The notes below the pieces were generated by a model. The model worked only from the letters and a program-made list of their open reading frames with translations, ran no database searches and had not been told where the DNA came from. A stretch of 32,248 bases of DNA from Clostridia bacterium (GTDB taxonomy: Bacteria; Bacillota; Clostridia; Oscillospirales; Acutalibacteraceae), in contig JAFYDS010000040.1 in assembly GCA_017544665.1 (NCBI GenBank), positions 1 to 32,248 on the forward strand. The letters are read 5' to 3'. Each line of letters begins with the position of its first letter. The stretch's first letter is position 1. The position numbers and the translations under genes are program-made. Shown here piece by piece: positions 22,558-29,924 of the stretch.

Positions 22558-24006
22558 ATGCAGCACCGTATCATACCGCAGCCGAATCTGCTGGATTATA
22601 CAGACGGGATCTGTCCGGCTGAACGGGCAGTTCCGGTCGTTGAAACGGACGAAGCGATGCCGCCGGAAGGCTACGCGCTGGCTGTCCGGCCGGACGGCGT
22701 CACCGTCCGCTGCAAAACGCCGCAGGGGCTCTTTTACGCGAAGCAGACGCTTTCCATGCTCCAAAACGAGAACGGCAGTCTTCCCTGCGTGTCGATTCAG
22801 GACGCGCCGCGGTTCGCCTACCGCGCCTTCATGCTCGACTCCGCGCGGCACATGCAGACGATCGACGAGATCAAACGTTATATCGACGTTGCGGCGCGGT
22901 TCAAAATGAACGTCTTTCACTGGCATCTGAGCGACGATCAGGGCTTCCGGATCGAATGCGAGCGCTTTCCGAAGCTCAACGAGGTCGGCTCGTTTCGCGA
23001 CGGGCACGGTTTCGGTTCGTCCGACACGTCGCGTTACGGCGGCTTTTACACCAAGGCGGAGATCCGCGACATCGTCTCCTACTGCGCCGACCGCTTCATC
23101 CGGGTGATCCCCGAGATCGATATGCCCGGGCATACGAAAGCGATCCTCGCGTCGTACCCGTCCCTGTCCTGCCGCGAGACGCCGATCGCCGTGGAAACGC
23201 AGGCGGGCGTCTTCCGCGATATCCTTTGCGCCGGCAAGGAGGAGGTCGTCTCTTTCTGCTGCGACCTGCTCGACGAAGTGTGCGAGCTGTTCCCGGACGA
23301 ATGGGTGCACATCGGCGGCGACGAAGCGCCGAAAAACCGCTGGCGGCAGTGCGACTGCTGCAAGAACCGGATGGCGAAGGCGCATCTCGATTCGTTCGAA
23401 GCGCTGCAGGGCGACTTCATGAACCGGATCGCCGCGCATCTGAGAACCAAGGGCAAGCGCGCGGTCGCGTGGAACGAGAGTCTCAAAAGCGGCTGTCTTG
23501 ACGGCGACGTGATCATCGCCGACTGGATGGACCGCGATAAGCTGTGCCCTGCGCGTGCAAACGCGGGCGGAGAGATCATCGCGGAGGATTTCTTCCACTA
23601 CTACCTCGATTACCCCTACGCCATGACGCCGCTCAAAAAGGTTTATACGTTCGATCCTCTGCCGGAGGGTCTGACCGAAATGGGACGGTCGGGCGTCATC
23701 GGCGTCGAAACGCCGCTCTGGACGGAGTTCATCGAAGATTTCGAAAAGCTTTGCAAAATGGCGTTTCCGCGGCTGCTTGCCGTGGCGGAGCGCGACTGGA
23801 CGTATGAAGAAAACTGTGACTATGCCGACTTCCGCCGCCGCGCCGAAGAGAGCCGCCCGTGGCTGCAGTCGCAGGGCGTTGTGATGGACCCGCAGTCCGC
23901 ATGGGACCCGAAAGGACTCAGCCGGCTGAAAAAGCTGCTGGCGCATTACAAAAAGACATTGACCAGAGATATGCTTTTGTCCTTCTTCTCCAAAAAGGAC
24001 GATTAA
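22558..24006 (+). CDS. Beta-N-acetylhexosaminidase, GH20
   Basis: A 482-aa glycosidase that removes terminal GlcNAc/GalNAc by substrate-assisted catalysis. N-terminal GH20b-type subdomain (1-~85), then the TIM barrel: FMLDSARHMQTIDEIKRYID (91-110), NVFHWHLSDDQGFR (118-131), IPEIDMPGHTKAIL (184-197), and the catalytic pair in HIGGDEAP (Asp255, Glu256). ETPLWTEFI near the C-terminal part supplies the usual Trp and Glu. No signal peptide, so cytoplasmic: it would act on imported oligosaccharides. AAAGAGGTG precedes ATG 22558. Fits mucin, glycosaminoglycan or chitobiose use together with the PL8/symporter operon 4 kb away. Confidence 0.93.
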   Translation: MQHRIIPQPNLLDYTDGICPAERAVPVVETDEAMPPEGYALAVRPDGVTVRCKTPQGLFYAKQTLSMLQNENGSLPCVSIQDAPRFAYRAFMLDSARHMQTIDEIKRYIDVAARFKMNVFHWHLSDDQGFRIECERFPKLNEVGSFRDGHGFGSSDTSRYGGFYTKAEIRDIVSYCADRFIRVIPEIDMPGHTKAILASYPSLSCRETPIAVETQAGVFRDILCAGKEEVVSFCCDLLDEVCELFPDEWVHIGGDEAPKNRWRQCDCCKNRMAKAHLDSFEALQGDFMNRIAAHLRTKGKRAVAWNESLKSGCLDGDVIIADWMDRDKLCPARANAGGEIIAEDFFHYYLDYPYAMTPLKKVYTFDPLPEGLTEMGRSGVIGVETPLWTEFIEDFEKLCKMAFPRLLAVAERDWTYEENCDYADFRRRAEESRPWLQSQGVVMDPQSAWDPKGLSRLKKLLAHYKKTLTRDMLLSFFSKKDD

Positions 24007-24027
24007 ATATGTTTTAAGGTTTTCCCG

Positions 24028-24033
24028 TATAAT
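24028..24033 (+). promoter_or_regulatory. Probable -10 box of the zinc-ribbon gene
   Basis: TATAAT preceded by CCCG; no convincing -35 at 16-18 bp upstream. Leader to ATG is about 32 nt. Confidence 0.45.
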
Positions 24034-24065
24034 AGAATCAGAATTAAAAGAAAGAAGGCTTTTTT

Positions 24066-24608
24066 ATGTATTGTCCATCCTGCAACAGCTACAATAACGA
24101 CGGCGGCCGCTTTTGCTCCAACTGCGGCGCGCCGCTGCAGTATCAGCAGCAAACCGAACAGCCGAACCCCGGCGTGTTTGAACAGCAGCAGCAAACCGGC
24201 TACAGCTATCAGCAGCCGCCCTATCAGCCGCCGTATCAACAGCCAACCGGCGCGGAGCTGACGAAGCCGATCACCATTGCGACGCCCGTGGTCGCGATCA
24301 TCCTGAACATCGTCTTCTTCAACGTCATCGGTCTGATCCTCGCCGTTTTGTCGCTGGTCAACTTCAACAACTACACGAGCGAACTGAACCGCGGCGGCTA
24401 TGATCTCGCGGAGACCTATAAGCACAAAGCGAAGACCTTTGCCACGATTGCAGATATTCTCGCCATCGTTTGGATCGTACTGGTCGCCATCGCTGTGATC
24501 GCGTTCATCGTCTTCGGCATTGTCTCCGTCAGCGGCAACGGCGGCGTTGTGGACTTCAACTTCAACGGCAGCGAGCTGCCGCCGGACTTTTTCGGGATGA
24601 TCGGATAA
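24066..24608 (+). CDS. Zinc-ribbon, Gln/Pro-rich, two-helix membrane protein
   Basis: A 180-aa protein. N-terminal zinc ribbon MYCPSCNSYNNDGGRFCSNC (Cys3, 6, 17, 20), a low-complexity Gln/Tyr/Pro linker (~25-60), then two membrane helices (~70-95 and ~125-150) separated by NFNNYTSELNRGGYDLAETY, and a short polar tail. This layout is common in small Clostridia membrane proteins (DUF4190/CD225-like) whose function is unknown. AAAGAAGG precedes the ATG. Followed by a heptamer repeat and terminator, so monocistronic. Confidence 0.8.
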   Translation: MYCPSCNSYNNDGGRFCSNCGAPLQYQQQTEQPNPGVFEQQQQTGYSYQQPPYQPPYQQPTGAELTKPITIATPVVAIILNIVFFNVIGLILAVLSLVNFNNYTSELNRGGYDLAETYKHKAKTFATIADILAIVWIVLVAIAVIAFIVFGIVSVSGNGGVVDFNFNGSELPPDFFGMIG

Positions 24609-24635
24609 GTCGACAGTCATCAGCCAACAGTAAGC
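24609..24635. repeat. Heptamer tandem repeat after the zinc-ribbon gene stop
   Basis: Units GTCGACA, GTCATCA, GCCAACA and GTAAGCC begin at the base after the TAA (24606-24608) and run into the terminator stem at 24632. Confidence 0.72.
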
Positions 24636-24656
24636 CATCCATCGGATGGCTTTTTT
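24632..24656 (+). terminator. Terminator of the zinc-ribbon gene
   Basis: AAGCCATCC (24632-24640), loop ATC, GGATGGCTT (24644-24652), six T. Confidence 0.88.
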
Positions 24657-24667
24657 GCTGCAGCGAC

Positions 24668-24696
24668 TTGCGCAACGGCGCGCTGCCTGCTATAAT
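24668..24696 (+). promoter_or_regulatory. Promoter of the exonuclease-fusion gene
   Basis: TTGCGC (24668-24673), 17-bp spacer, TATAAT (24691-24696) preceded by TGC. Confidence 0.7.
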
Positions 24697-24730
24697 AAGA
24701 ACGACTAAAAGAAGCAGGATTGGAAAAAGC

Positions 24731-25927
24731 ATGGAACGATTTGTTTGTCTGGATGTGGAAATGCCGAACGGCGACGCGAACCGGATCTCCGCGATCGGCG
24801 TTGTGGAGTTCGTCGGCGGCGCCGTCACACGGCGGTGCTATAGTCTGCTGAACCCCGAAACGTGGTTTCAGCCCTATGTGGTGAAGCTGACCGGCATCAC
24901 GCCGGAAATGGTACAGAACGCACCGACCTTCAAAGACTACTGGCCGACGATCGAGCCGCTGCTGACCGGCAGCGTGATCGTCGCGCACGGCGCGGGCAAC
25001 GACCTCAAGGCGCTCGCCGCCTGTCTGCGGCATTACAAGATCGACTGGCAGCCCGCCGTGCCCTACCTTTGTACGGTGGAGGCGTGTACCGCCGTCTATC
25101 CTGACCGCGGCGCCTACGCGCTCGGGCTGCTGTGCGCCGATTTCGATATTCCGCTGGAACACCACAACGCGCTCTCCGACGCCGAAGGGTGCGGCCGCCT
25201 GCTGCTGCAGTGTCTGCGCGGCGGACTGGACCCCGCCCCGTTTGTAAAATCGTTCGATCTGCTGCGCACGCCGGACGAAAAACGCCGCCAAAAGAGACCG
25301 CCGCGCAAGAAAGGCGCTGCACTGCAGGCACAGGCGACCGTCCGCGAGTGGCTGGAGCCGCTTTGCTCTGAAACGGTCCGCAAAGAGACCGCCGAACGGC
25401 TTTCTCTGCCGCCGGAGCGGGTGCTCGGGGTCCCGCTGCAGTCGCTTCTTTCGCTCGAGCGGGCGCACCACGCGAGCGAGACGCTCGTCAGCTTTCTCAA
25501 GGCGGTGCCGCACGACTATCACGAAGAGAACCTCCTGCACGCGATCATTCTTTCCAACCGCAACCGCTTTGCCGTAACGCTCAAGGGCGTCGAAGCGTTT
25601 TTGCCGTTTGTTGACAATGCCGAGGTCTGCGCCGCGCTGCGCCCGAAGCTTTTTAAAAAGAAACAGCCGGAACTCGGCCGTCTGCTGCGCCGCTGTCTGG
25701 TCAGCGAGGAAAAGCACCCGACGCTGTTCGCGCTGCAGACGCTGGAGCGCACGTATATCAAGACGCCGATGCTGCCGACGTTTCTGGAAATCGTCGGGAG
25801 TCTTTCGCCCGACGACCCGGAGCTGATTGCGGCGCGGGATGCGTTCTTTCAAAAAGCGCTTGCCCTCGCGCCGCAAAAGACGCGCGCGTATCTGGCCGCG
25901 CACGGCCTCCGGCTCGAGCAGCCGTAA
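24731..25927 (+). CDS. DnaQ-like 3'-5' exonuclease fused to an AlkD-like domain
   Basis: A 398-aa two-domain protein. Residues 1-~165 are a DEDDh exonuclease: ExoI VCLDVE (Asp8, Glu10), ExoII AHGAGNDLKAL (Asp91), ExoIII HHNALSDAEG (His145, Asp150). A basic linker follows (RRQKRPPRKKG, ~185-195). Residues ~205-390 match the DNA alkylation repair (AlkD, HEAT-like) family: LKAVPHDYHEENLLHAIIL, VEAFLPFVDN, RPKLFKK. The AlkD catalytic positions are lost: motif DNWxxCD reads DNAEVCA (Trp to Ala297, Asp to Ala301) and the conserved Arg of YTxRFA is Leu332. So a nuclease with a non-catalytic DNA-binding HEAT domain is likely (inference). ATG 24731 begins the exonuclease fold; the AGGA site is weak. 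Confidence 0.85.
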   Translation: MERFVCLDVEMPNGDANRISAIGVVEFVGGAVTRRCYSLLNPETWFQPYVVKLTGITPEMVQNAPTFKDYWPTIEPLLTGSVIVAHGAGNDLKALAACLRHYKIDWQPAVPYLCTVEACTAVYPDRGAYALGLLCADFDIPLEHHNALSDAEGCGRLLLQCLRGGLDPAPFVKSFDLLRTPDEKRRQKRPPRKKGAALQAQATVREWLEPLCSETVRKETAERLSLPPERVLGVPLQSLLSLERAHHASETLVSFLKAVPHDYHEENLLHAIILSNRNRFAVTLKGVEAFLPFVDNAEVCAALRPKLFKKKQPELGRLLRRCLVSEEKHPTLFALQTLERTYIKTPMLPTFLEIVGSLSPDDPELIAARDAFFQKALALAPQKTRAYLAAHGLRLEQP

Positions 25928-25952
25928 CCTGACATTTTGTAGAACCACTCCG

Positions 25953-25976
25953 AGGCAGCACGTGCTGCCTTTTTTT
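25953..25976 (+). terminator. Terminator of the exonuclease-fusion gene
   Basis: Perfect 18-bp palindrome AGGCAGCACGTGCTGCCT (25953-25970) followed by seven T. Confidence 0.88.
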
Positions 25977-26040
25977 CTAAGAAGCCGTGATATTTGGGAC
26001 GGCTTTGCGTGTAAGAAACGAAAGAGACGTCTTTCAGAGA

Positions 26041-26054
26041 GGAAGTGCACTTCC
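26041..26054. promoter_or_regulatory. Palindrome between ribosome site and sigma factor start
   Basis: GGAAGTGCACTTCC is a perfect 14-bp palindrome ending one base before ATG 26055 and overlapping the AGAGAGGAAG ribosome site (26036-26045). As RNA it can form a 5-bp hairpin covering that site; as DNA it could be an operator. Confidence 0.5.
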
Positions 26055-26606
26055 ATGGACAACGGTGCAGACAGCTATCGCCGCTATCTCGAGGGCGACG
26101 ACAGCGCGCTTGCCGCACTGGTCACAGCCTATCGGCCCGGGCTGCGGACCTATCTGTGCGGCATAGTGCACGACTGGGATCTTGCGGATGATCTGACGCA
26201 GGAGACCTTTGTGAAGCTGTGCCTCAAAAAGCCGCGCGACAAAGGCACGGCGTCGTTCAAGACGTGGCTGTACACGATCGGCCGCCGCACGGCGCTCGAT
26301 TATCTGCGCCGCCAGAAGAACGCGCGCAGCGTTCCGCTGGACGACTGTTTTACGCTTGCGGACAGAGACACGCCCGAAGCAGCGGTTTTGCGCGCGCAGA
26401 CGACCGAACGGCTGTACGCGGCGCTGGAAACGCTTCAACCGCAGCACCGTCAGATCCTGTATCTCATCTATTTTGAAGATTTCACGCCCGCGCAGGCGGC
26501 GAAGATCCTCGGTAAGAGCAGCCGCGCCGTGTCGTCGCTGCTTTACCGCGCAAAGGGCGCGCTGAAGCGGGCGCTGCACGAGGAGGTGCTTTTTGATGAA
26601 GACTGA
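26055..26606 (+). CDS. ECF-type RNA polymerase sigma factor
   Basis: A 183-aa sigma-70 family factor with only regions 2 and 4. Region 2: DDLTQETFVKLC and FKTWLYTIGRRTALDYLRR (~45-95). Region 4: LQPQHRQILYLIYFEDFTPA then AKILGKSSRAVSSLLYRAKG (~130-175), a helix-turn-helix for the -35. ATG 26055 is used; the frame is open further upstream only through a terminator. It overlaps the next gene, a single-pass membrane protein, the usual sigma/anti-sigma arrangement. I could not find an ECF-type promoter (GGAAC...CGTC) that would show autoregulation. Confidence 0.92.
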   Translation: MDNGADSYRRYLEGDDSALAALVTAYRPGLRTYLCGIVHDWDLADDLTQETFVKLCLKKPRDKGTASFKTWLYTIGRRTALDYLRRQKNARSVPLDDCFTLADRDTPEAAVLRAQTTERLYAALETLQPQHRQILYLIYFEDFTPAQAAKILGKSSRAVSSLLYRAKGALKRALHEEVLFDED

Positions 26607-27576
26607 CAGAGAGATGACCGAGGCGATTTTGGCCGAGGTGCAAAAACGAAACAAAACAAAAAAACGCCGCCTGTCCATCGCGGCGGCGGTATTGGTCCTG
26701 GCGCTCGCAGTGTCAGCTGTCGTGACCGCGCAGCAGCTGCATCTGTTTCCGCCGCGGGCACAGGGCAACGACACAACGATTGCGGCAACAGCATCCGGAC
26801 AGCCGGAAACAAGCGAGCTGACCGCACCGGCGATCGGCAACGCGGCGTCATCTGCAGCGAACAGCACGGCAGACACAACCGTTGCACCCTACGGCACGGA
26901 AACGACCACACAGCGCGGCACGGCACCGAGTACAACCGCAAATTTGACGACCGCGCAACGCCCGGCGACGACCGGTGATCCGACGACAACGCAGGGCGCG
27001 TCCGCGCCCGACAAAAGCGGCGGCGATGAATACGGCGGTCCGATCGGCGGCGTGCGGATCCCCGTCCTGCCGTTTGACCGGTCGATTCAATACACCGGCG
27101 AGGCAATCACCGATGCGGAAGCGGCGGCATATTTCAAAGAGAACACCTGGCTGCAAAGCGCGCTCGGCGCGAGCGGCGTGGACGCAAGCGGCACCCGCTT
27201 TGCGGAACACGGCTACTGCCACGTCAGCTACGACGGCACCGAAGGCAAGTCCTTCGAAGTGCGGCAGAACTTCCGCGACTATCTCGTCTGGAACGGCAAG
27301 GGCGACCTGATCGCCATCGTGACGCTGACAAAGGAGAACGGGCAGCTCTCCGCCACGCCGGCGTTCGGCGCGCCGTGGTTCGAATCATATCAGCGGTTTT
27401 TAAAGCTGTATGCAGGGCAGCCGCTCGTCTTCGTCTATGCCGGCTGGATGGAACTGGTCATCACGCCGGACGAGGGCGTCTATAACCCGCAGGGCACGGA
27501 CGTGAGCCGATACCTCGAAGGAATCGAGAACCCGTACGAGATCTTCCGTTGCGACGCCGCGACGTATGTGCCGTAA
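26596..27576 (+). CDS. Membrane partner of the ECF sigma factor, putative anti-sigma or sensor
   Basis: A 326-aa single-pass protein. The cytoplasmic part is only ~26 residues (MKTDREMTEAILAEVQKRNK plus a basic stretch), then one helix (~27-45), a Thr/Ala/Ser-rich stalk (~56-135), and a folded extracellular domain (~145-326) I do not recognise (ITDAEAAAYFKENTW, VWNGKGDLIAIVTL). ATG 26596 follows AGGAGG by 9 nt and overlaps the sigma gene by 11 bp, so the two are translationally coupled. Position and topology suggest an anti-sigma factor or surface sensor, but the inner segment is much shorter than a standard zinc or RsiW-type anti-sigma domain and has no Cys or His motif. Confidence 0.78.
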   Translation: MKTDREMTEAILAEVQKRNKTKKRRLSIAAAVLVLALAVSAVVTAQQLHLFPPRAQGNDTTIAATASGQPETSELTAPAIGNAASSAANSTADTTVAPYGTETTTQRGTAPSTTANLTTAQRPATTGDPTTTQGASAPDKSGGDEYGGPIGGVRIPVLPFDRSIQYTGEAITDAEAAAYFKENTWLQSALGASGVDASGTRFAEHGYCHVSYDGTEGKSFEVRQNFRDYLVWNGKGDLIAIVTLTKENGQLSATPAFGAPWFESYQRFLKLYAGQPLVFVYAGWMELVITPDEGVYNPQGTDVSRYLEGIENPYEIFRCDAATYVP

Positions 27577-27697
27577 TGGATTACGGGCGGCAAGGGCTGC
27601 CGGATTTCGATGAAGACGGCGTTTTCTTCGCCCGAAGGCTGTGCTGTTGCACGCCGAGGGCGAAAAAACGTCGAAAAAAGAAAAACAACAATCGGGC

Positions 27698-27712
27698 ATG
27701 GGCGCAGCCCAT
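27698..27712 (-). terminator. Possible minus-strand terminator after the BMP permease
   Basis: ATGGGC/GCCCAT hairpin with loop GCA; on the minus strand it is followed after about 10 nt by a T-rich run (+ 27661-27690). The T-run is offset, so a weak call. The rest of 27577-27816 holds no gene I can support. Confidence 0.45.
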
Positions 27713-27729
27713 CCAAAGAAACAATAAGA

Positions 27730-27768
27730 AACAGAGCATGGGACGTTTCCTGTGCTCTGTTTTGCTTA
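27730..27768. terminator. Terminator between membrane partner and BMP transporter genes
   Basis: AACAGAGCA (27730-27738) / TGCTCTGTT (27753-27761) followed by TTTTGC on the plus side; the minus side continues TTTCTTATTG. It serves the plus-strand sigma operon, perhaps both converging operons. Confidence 0.7.
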
Positions 27769-27816
27769 TAATTATTTGTTTTTCTTTTTGGTCTTCGCGA
27801 AATACGGCAGTCCTCT

Positions 27817-28812
27817 TTATCTGTCTTCTCTGAAATAGGCAAGTCCCAAACTCGCGGGCGGCTGCGTCTCTCTCTTTTTCCGCATGCTGATCACGATCAG
27901 CACGATCACCGTTACCACGTAGGGCGCCATTTTAATCAACTCCTGCGTGCTCATGTTCATCGGAATGATGTTGTTCATGTAGTTGTGGACGATGTACAGA
28001 CCGCCGAAGAGGATCGAGCCGAGGATGCCGATATTCGGCTGCCACACGGTGAAGATGACCAGCGCGATGGCAAGCCAGCCGCGGTCGCCGAACGCGTCGT
28101 TGGACCAGACGCCGCTGGCGTAGTCCATCACGTAGTAGAGACCGCCGAGACCCGCGATCATGCTGCCGATGCAGGTGGCAAAGTACTTGTTCTTTGAAAC
28201 GTTGATGCCGGCGGCGTCCGCGGTCGCCGGGCTTTCGCCGACGGCGCGCAGGTTCAAACCGACGCGGGTACGCTTGAGGACGAACGAGACGACGATTGCC
28301 GAAAGGATCGCGAAATACGCAAGGAAGCTGTAGGAGAGAAAGACCTCGCCGAACCAGCCGAGCTTGTGGGCAAACGGGAGCGTCTTCGCGAAATACTGGC
28401 TCGTGAGACTCAGCGTGATCGAGGGGACGTCGGTTTCCACCAGCGTGATCAGCGAACCGCCGAAGAAGTTGCCGAAGCCGATACCAAACGTCGTCAGCGC
28501 AAGACCGGTCACGTTCTGGTTCGCGCGCAGGGTCGTCGTCAGGAACGAATAGATCAGGCCCATGATGAGCGAGCCAAGCAGACAGCAGCAAAGCGGGATC
28601 GTGATGATCAGAAACGCATTCGCGTTGCTGCGGTCGGCAAGACTGTTTTCATACAGGAATGAGCCGATGACGCCGGAGATACCGCCGACGTACATGATGC
28701 CGGGGATACCGAGGTTGAGGTTGCCGCTTTTTTCGGTCAGGATTTCGCCCGTGGAACCGTACAGAAGCGGGATGCCCTGCATGACGGCGCGGTGAATGAA
28801 CGAGAGGATCAT
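27817..28812 (-). CDS. BMP-type nucleoside ABC transporter permease 2
   Basis: A 331-aa membrane permease of the BPD_transp_2 family, NupC/YufQ type. Landmarks: GIPLLYGSTGEILTEKSGNL and LNLGIPGIMYVGG at the N-terminus, NVTGLALTTFGIGFGNFFGG, and LNLRAVGESPATADAAGINV, the cytoplasmic coupling region that contacts the ATPase. Its ATG overlaps the stop of permease 1 as ATGA, so the pair is translationally coupled. Family members import nucleosides or purines with a BMP lipoprotein. Last gene of the operon. Confidence 0.92.
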   Translation of the reverse strand: MILSFIHRAVMQGIPLLYGSTGEILTEKSGNLNLGIPGIMYVGGISGVIGSFLYENSLADRSNANAFLIITIPLCCCLLGSLIMGLIYSFLTTTLRANQNVTGLALTTFGIGFGNFFGGSLITLVETDVPSITLSLTSQYFAKTLPFAHKLGWFGEVFLSYSFLAYFAILSAIVVSFVLKRTRVGLNLRAVGESPATADAAGINVSKNKYFATCIGSMIAGLGGLYYVMDYASGVWSNDAFGDRGWLAIALVIFTVWQPNIGILGSILFGGLYIVHNYMNNIIPMNMSTQELIKMAPYVVTVIVLIVISMRKKRETQPPASLGLAYFREDR

Positions 28813-29924
28813 TTCGCCTCGACCCCCTTTCTCGAACGGAACCGGATGGTGTAGTTGATGAAGAACTCGCTGCCGATGATAAAGAAGATGATGATGCCCA
28901 TGATGATATCGGAGAACGAGTCGTTGAGACCGAACACCGTCGAGATCTCAATGGCGCCCTTCTGCATGAACACGAGCAGCAGCGAGGTGAGGATCATATA
29001 CAGGGGGTTGAATTTTGCGAGCCACGACACCATGATCGCCGTAAAGCCGCGGCCGCCCGCCGTGTCGCGGGTGATCGTGTGGTCCGTGCCGGAAACAAGC
29101 AGCAGACCTGCCACACCGCACAGCGCGCCGGAAAGCAGCATCGTGCGGATGATGACCTTGCGGACGTTGATACCGATGTACTTCGCGGTGTTTTCGCTTT
29201 CGCCGACGACGGCAATCTCATAGCCGTGCTTGCTGTAGCGCAGGTAGATATAAACCGCGATCGTCAGCGCCGCCACAATCAGGATATTGAGCAGATAGCT
29301 GTATTTGCCGATCGACGGTAGCCAGCCCGCCTGGGTGGACGGATTGATAACGCCGATCTTGCCGGAGCCCTTCGGCACCGACCAAATGTAGGTGAAATAG
29401 GAAACGATCTGAATCGCGATGTAGTTCATCATCAGCGTGAACAGCGTTTCGTTGGTGTTCCAGATCGCCTTGAAGATGGCGGGAATGACCGCCCAGATTG
29501 CGCCGGCGACGATCGAGACGACGATCACCAGCGGCAGCAGCAGGTAGTTCGGCATCTTGCTGCCGAAGAGGATCATGCAGCTTGCCGTTGCAAGACCGCC
29601 CATCAGTACCTGGCCTTCGGCGCCGATGTTCCAAAAGCGCATCTTGAACGCGGGGGTGACGGCGAGCGACACGCAAAGCAGCATTGCAACGCCCTGCAGC
29701 AAGCTCCAGATACGGCGGGAGGTGCCGACGGCGCCCTTAATCATAGTCGCGTAGATGGCGAACGGGTTGTCGCCCGTGAAGAGCACAATGATCACGGCGC
29801 AAACGACCAGCGACGCCAGAACCGCGGCGATACGGATCAGCCACGACTGCCAGCCGGGCAGCGCCGCGCGCTTTGAGATCTGCATGAACTGTTCATGCGG
29901 CGCTTTTTCAGCTGTTTTCTTCAT
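28809..29924 (-). CDS. BMP-type nucleoside ABC transporter permease 1
   Basis: A 371-aa permease, NupB/YufP type. Signatures: FKMRFWNIGAEGQVLMGGLA, AIFKAIWNTNETLFTLMMNY and IAVVGESENTAKYIGINV (coupling region). About eight to ten hydrophobic helices; the cytoplasmic N-terminus is longer than in permease 2. ATG 29924 follows AGGAGG and lies inside the 3' end of the ATPase gene (17-bp overlap). Confidence 0.92.
   Translation of the reverse strand: MKKTAEKAPHEQFMQISKRAALPGWQSWLIRIAAVLASLVVCAVIIVLFTGDNPFAIYATMIKGAVGTSRRIWSLLQGVAMLLCVSLAVTPAFKMRFWNIGAEGQVLMGGLATASCMILFGSKMPNYLLLPLVIVVSIVAGAIWAVIPAIFKAIWNTNETLFTLMMNYIAIQIVSYFTYIWSVPKGSGKIGVINPSTQAGWLPSIGKYSYLLNILIVAALTIAVYIYLRYSKHGYEIAVVGESENTAKYIGINVRKVIIRTMLLSGALCGVAGLLLVSGTDHTITRDTAGGRGFTAIMVSWLAKFNPLYMILTSLLLVFMQKGAIEISTVFGLNDSFSDIIMGIIIFFIIGSEFFINYTIRFRSRKGVEAK

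Noticed and set aside
27549..27833. Small frames on both strands after the sigma operon
   Set aside because: They cross hairpins and T-runs, lack ribosome sites and have unlikely compositions; the region looks intergenic.
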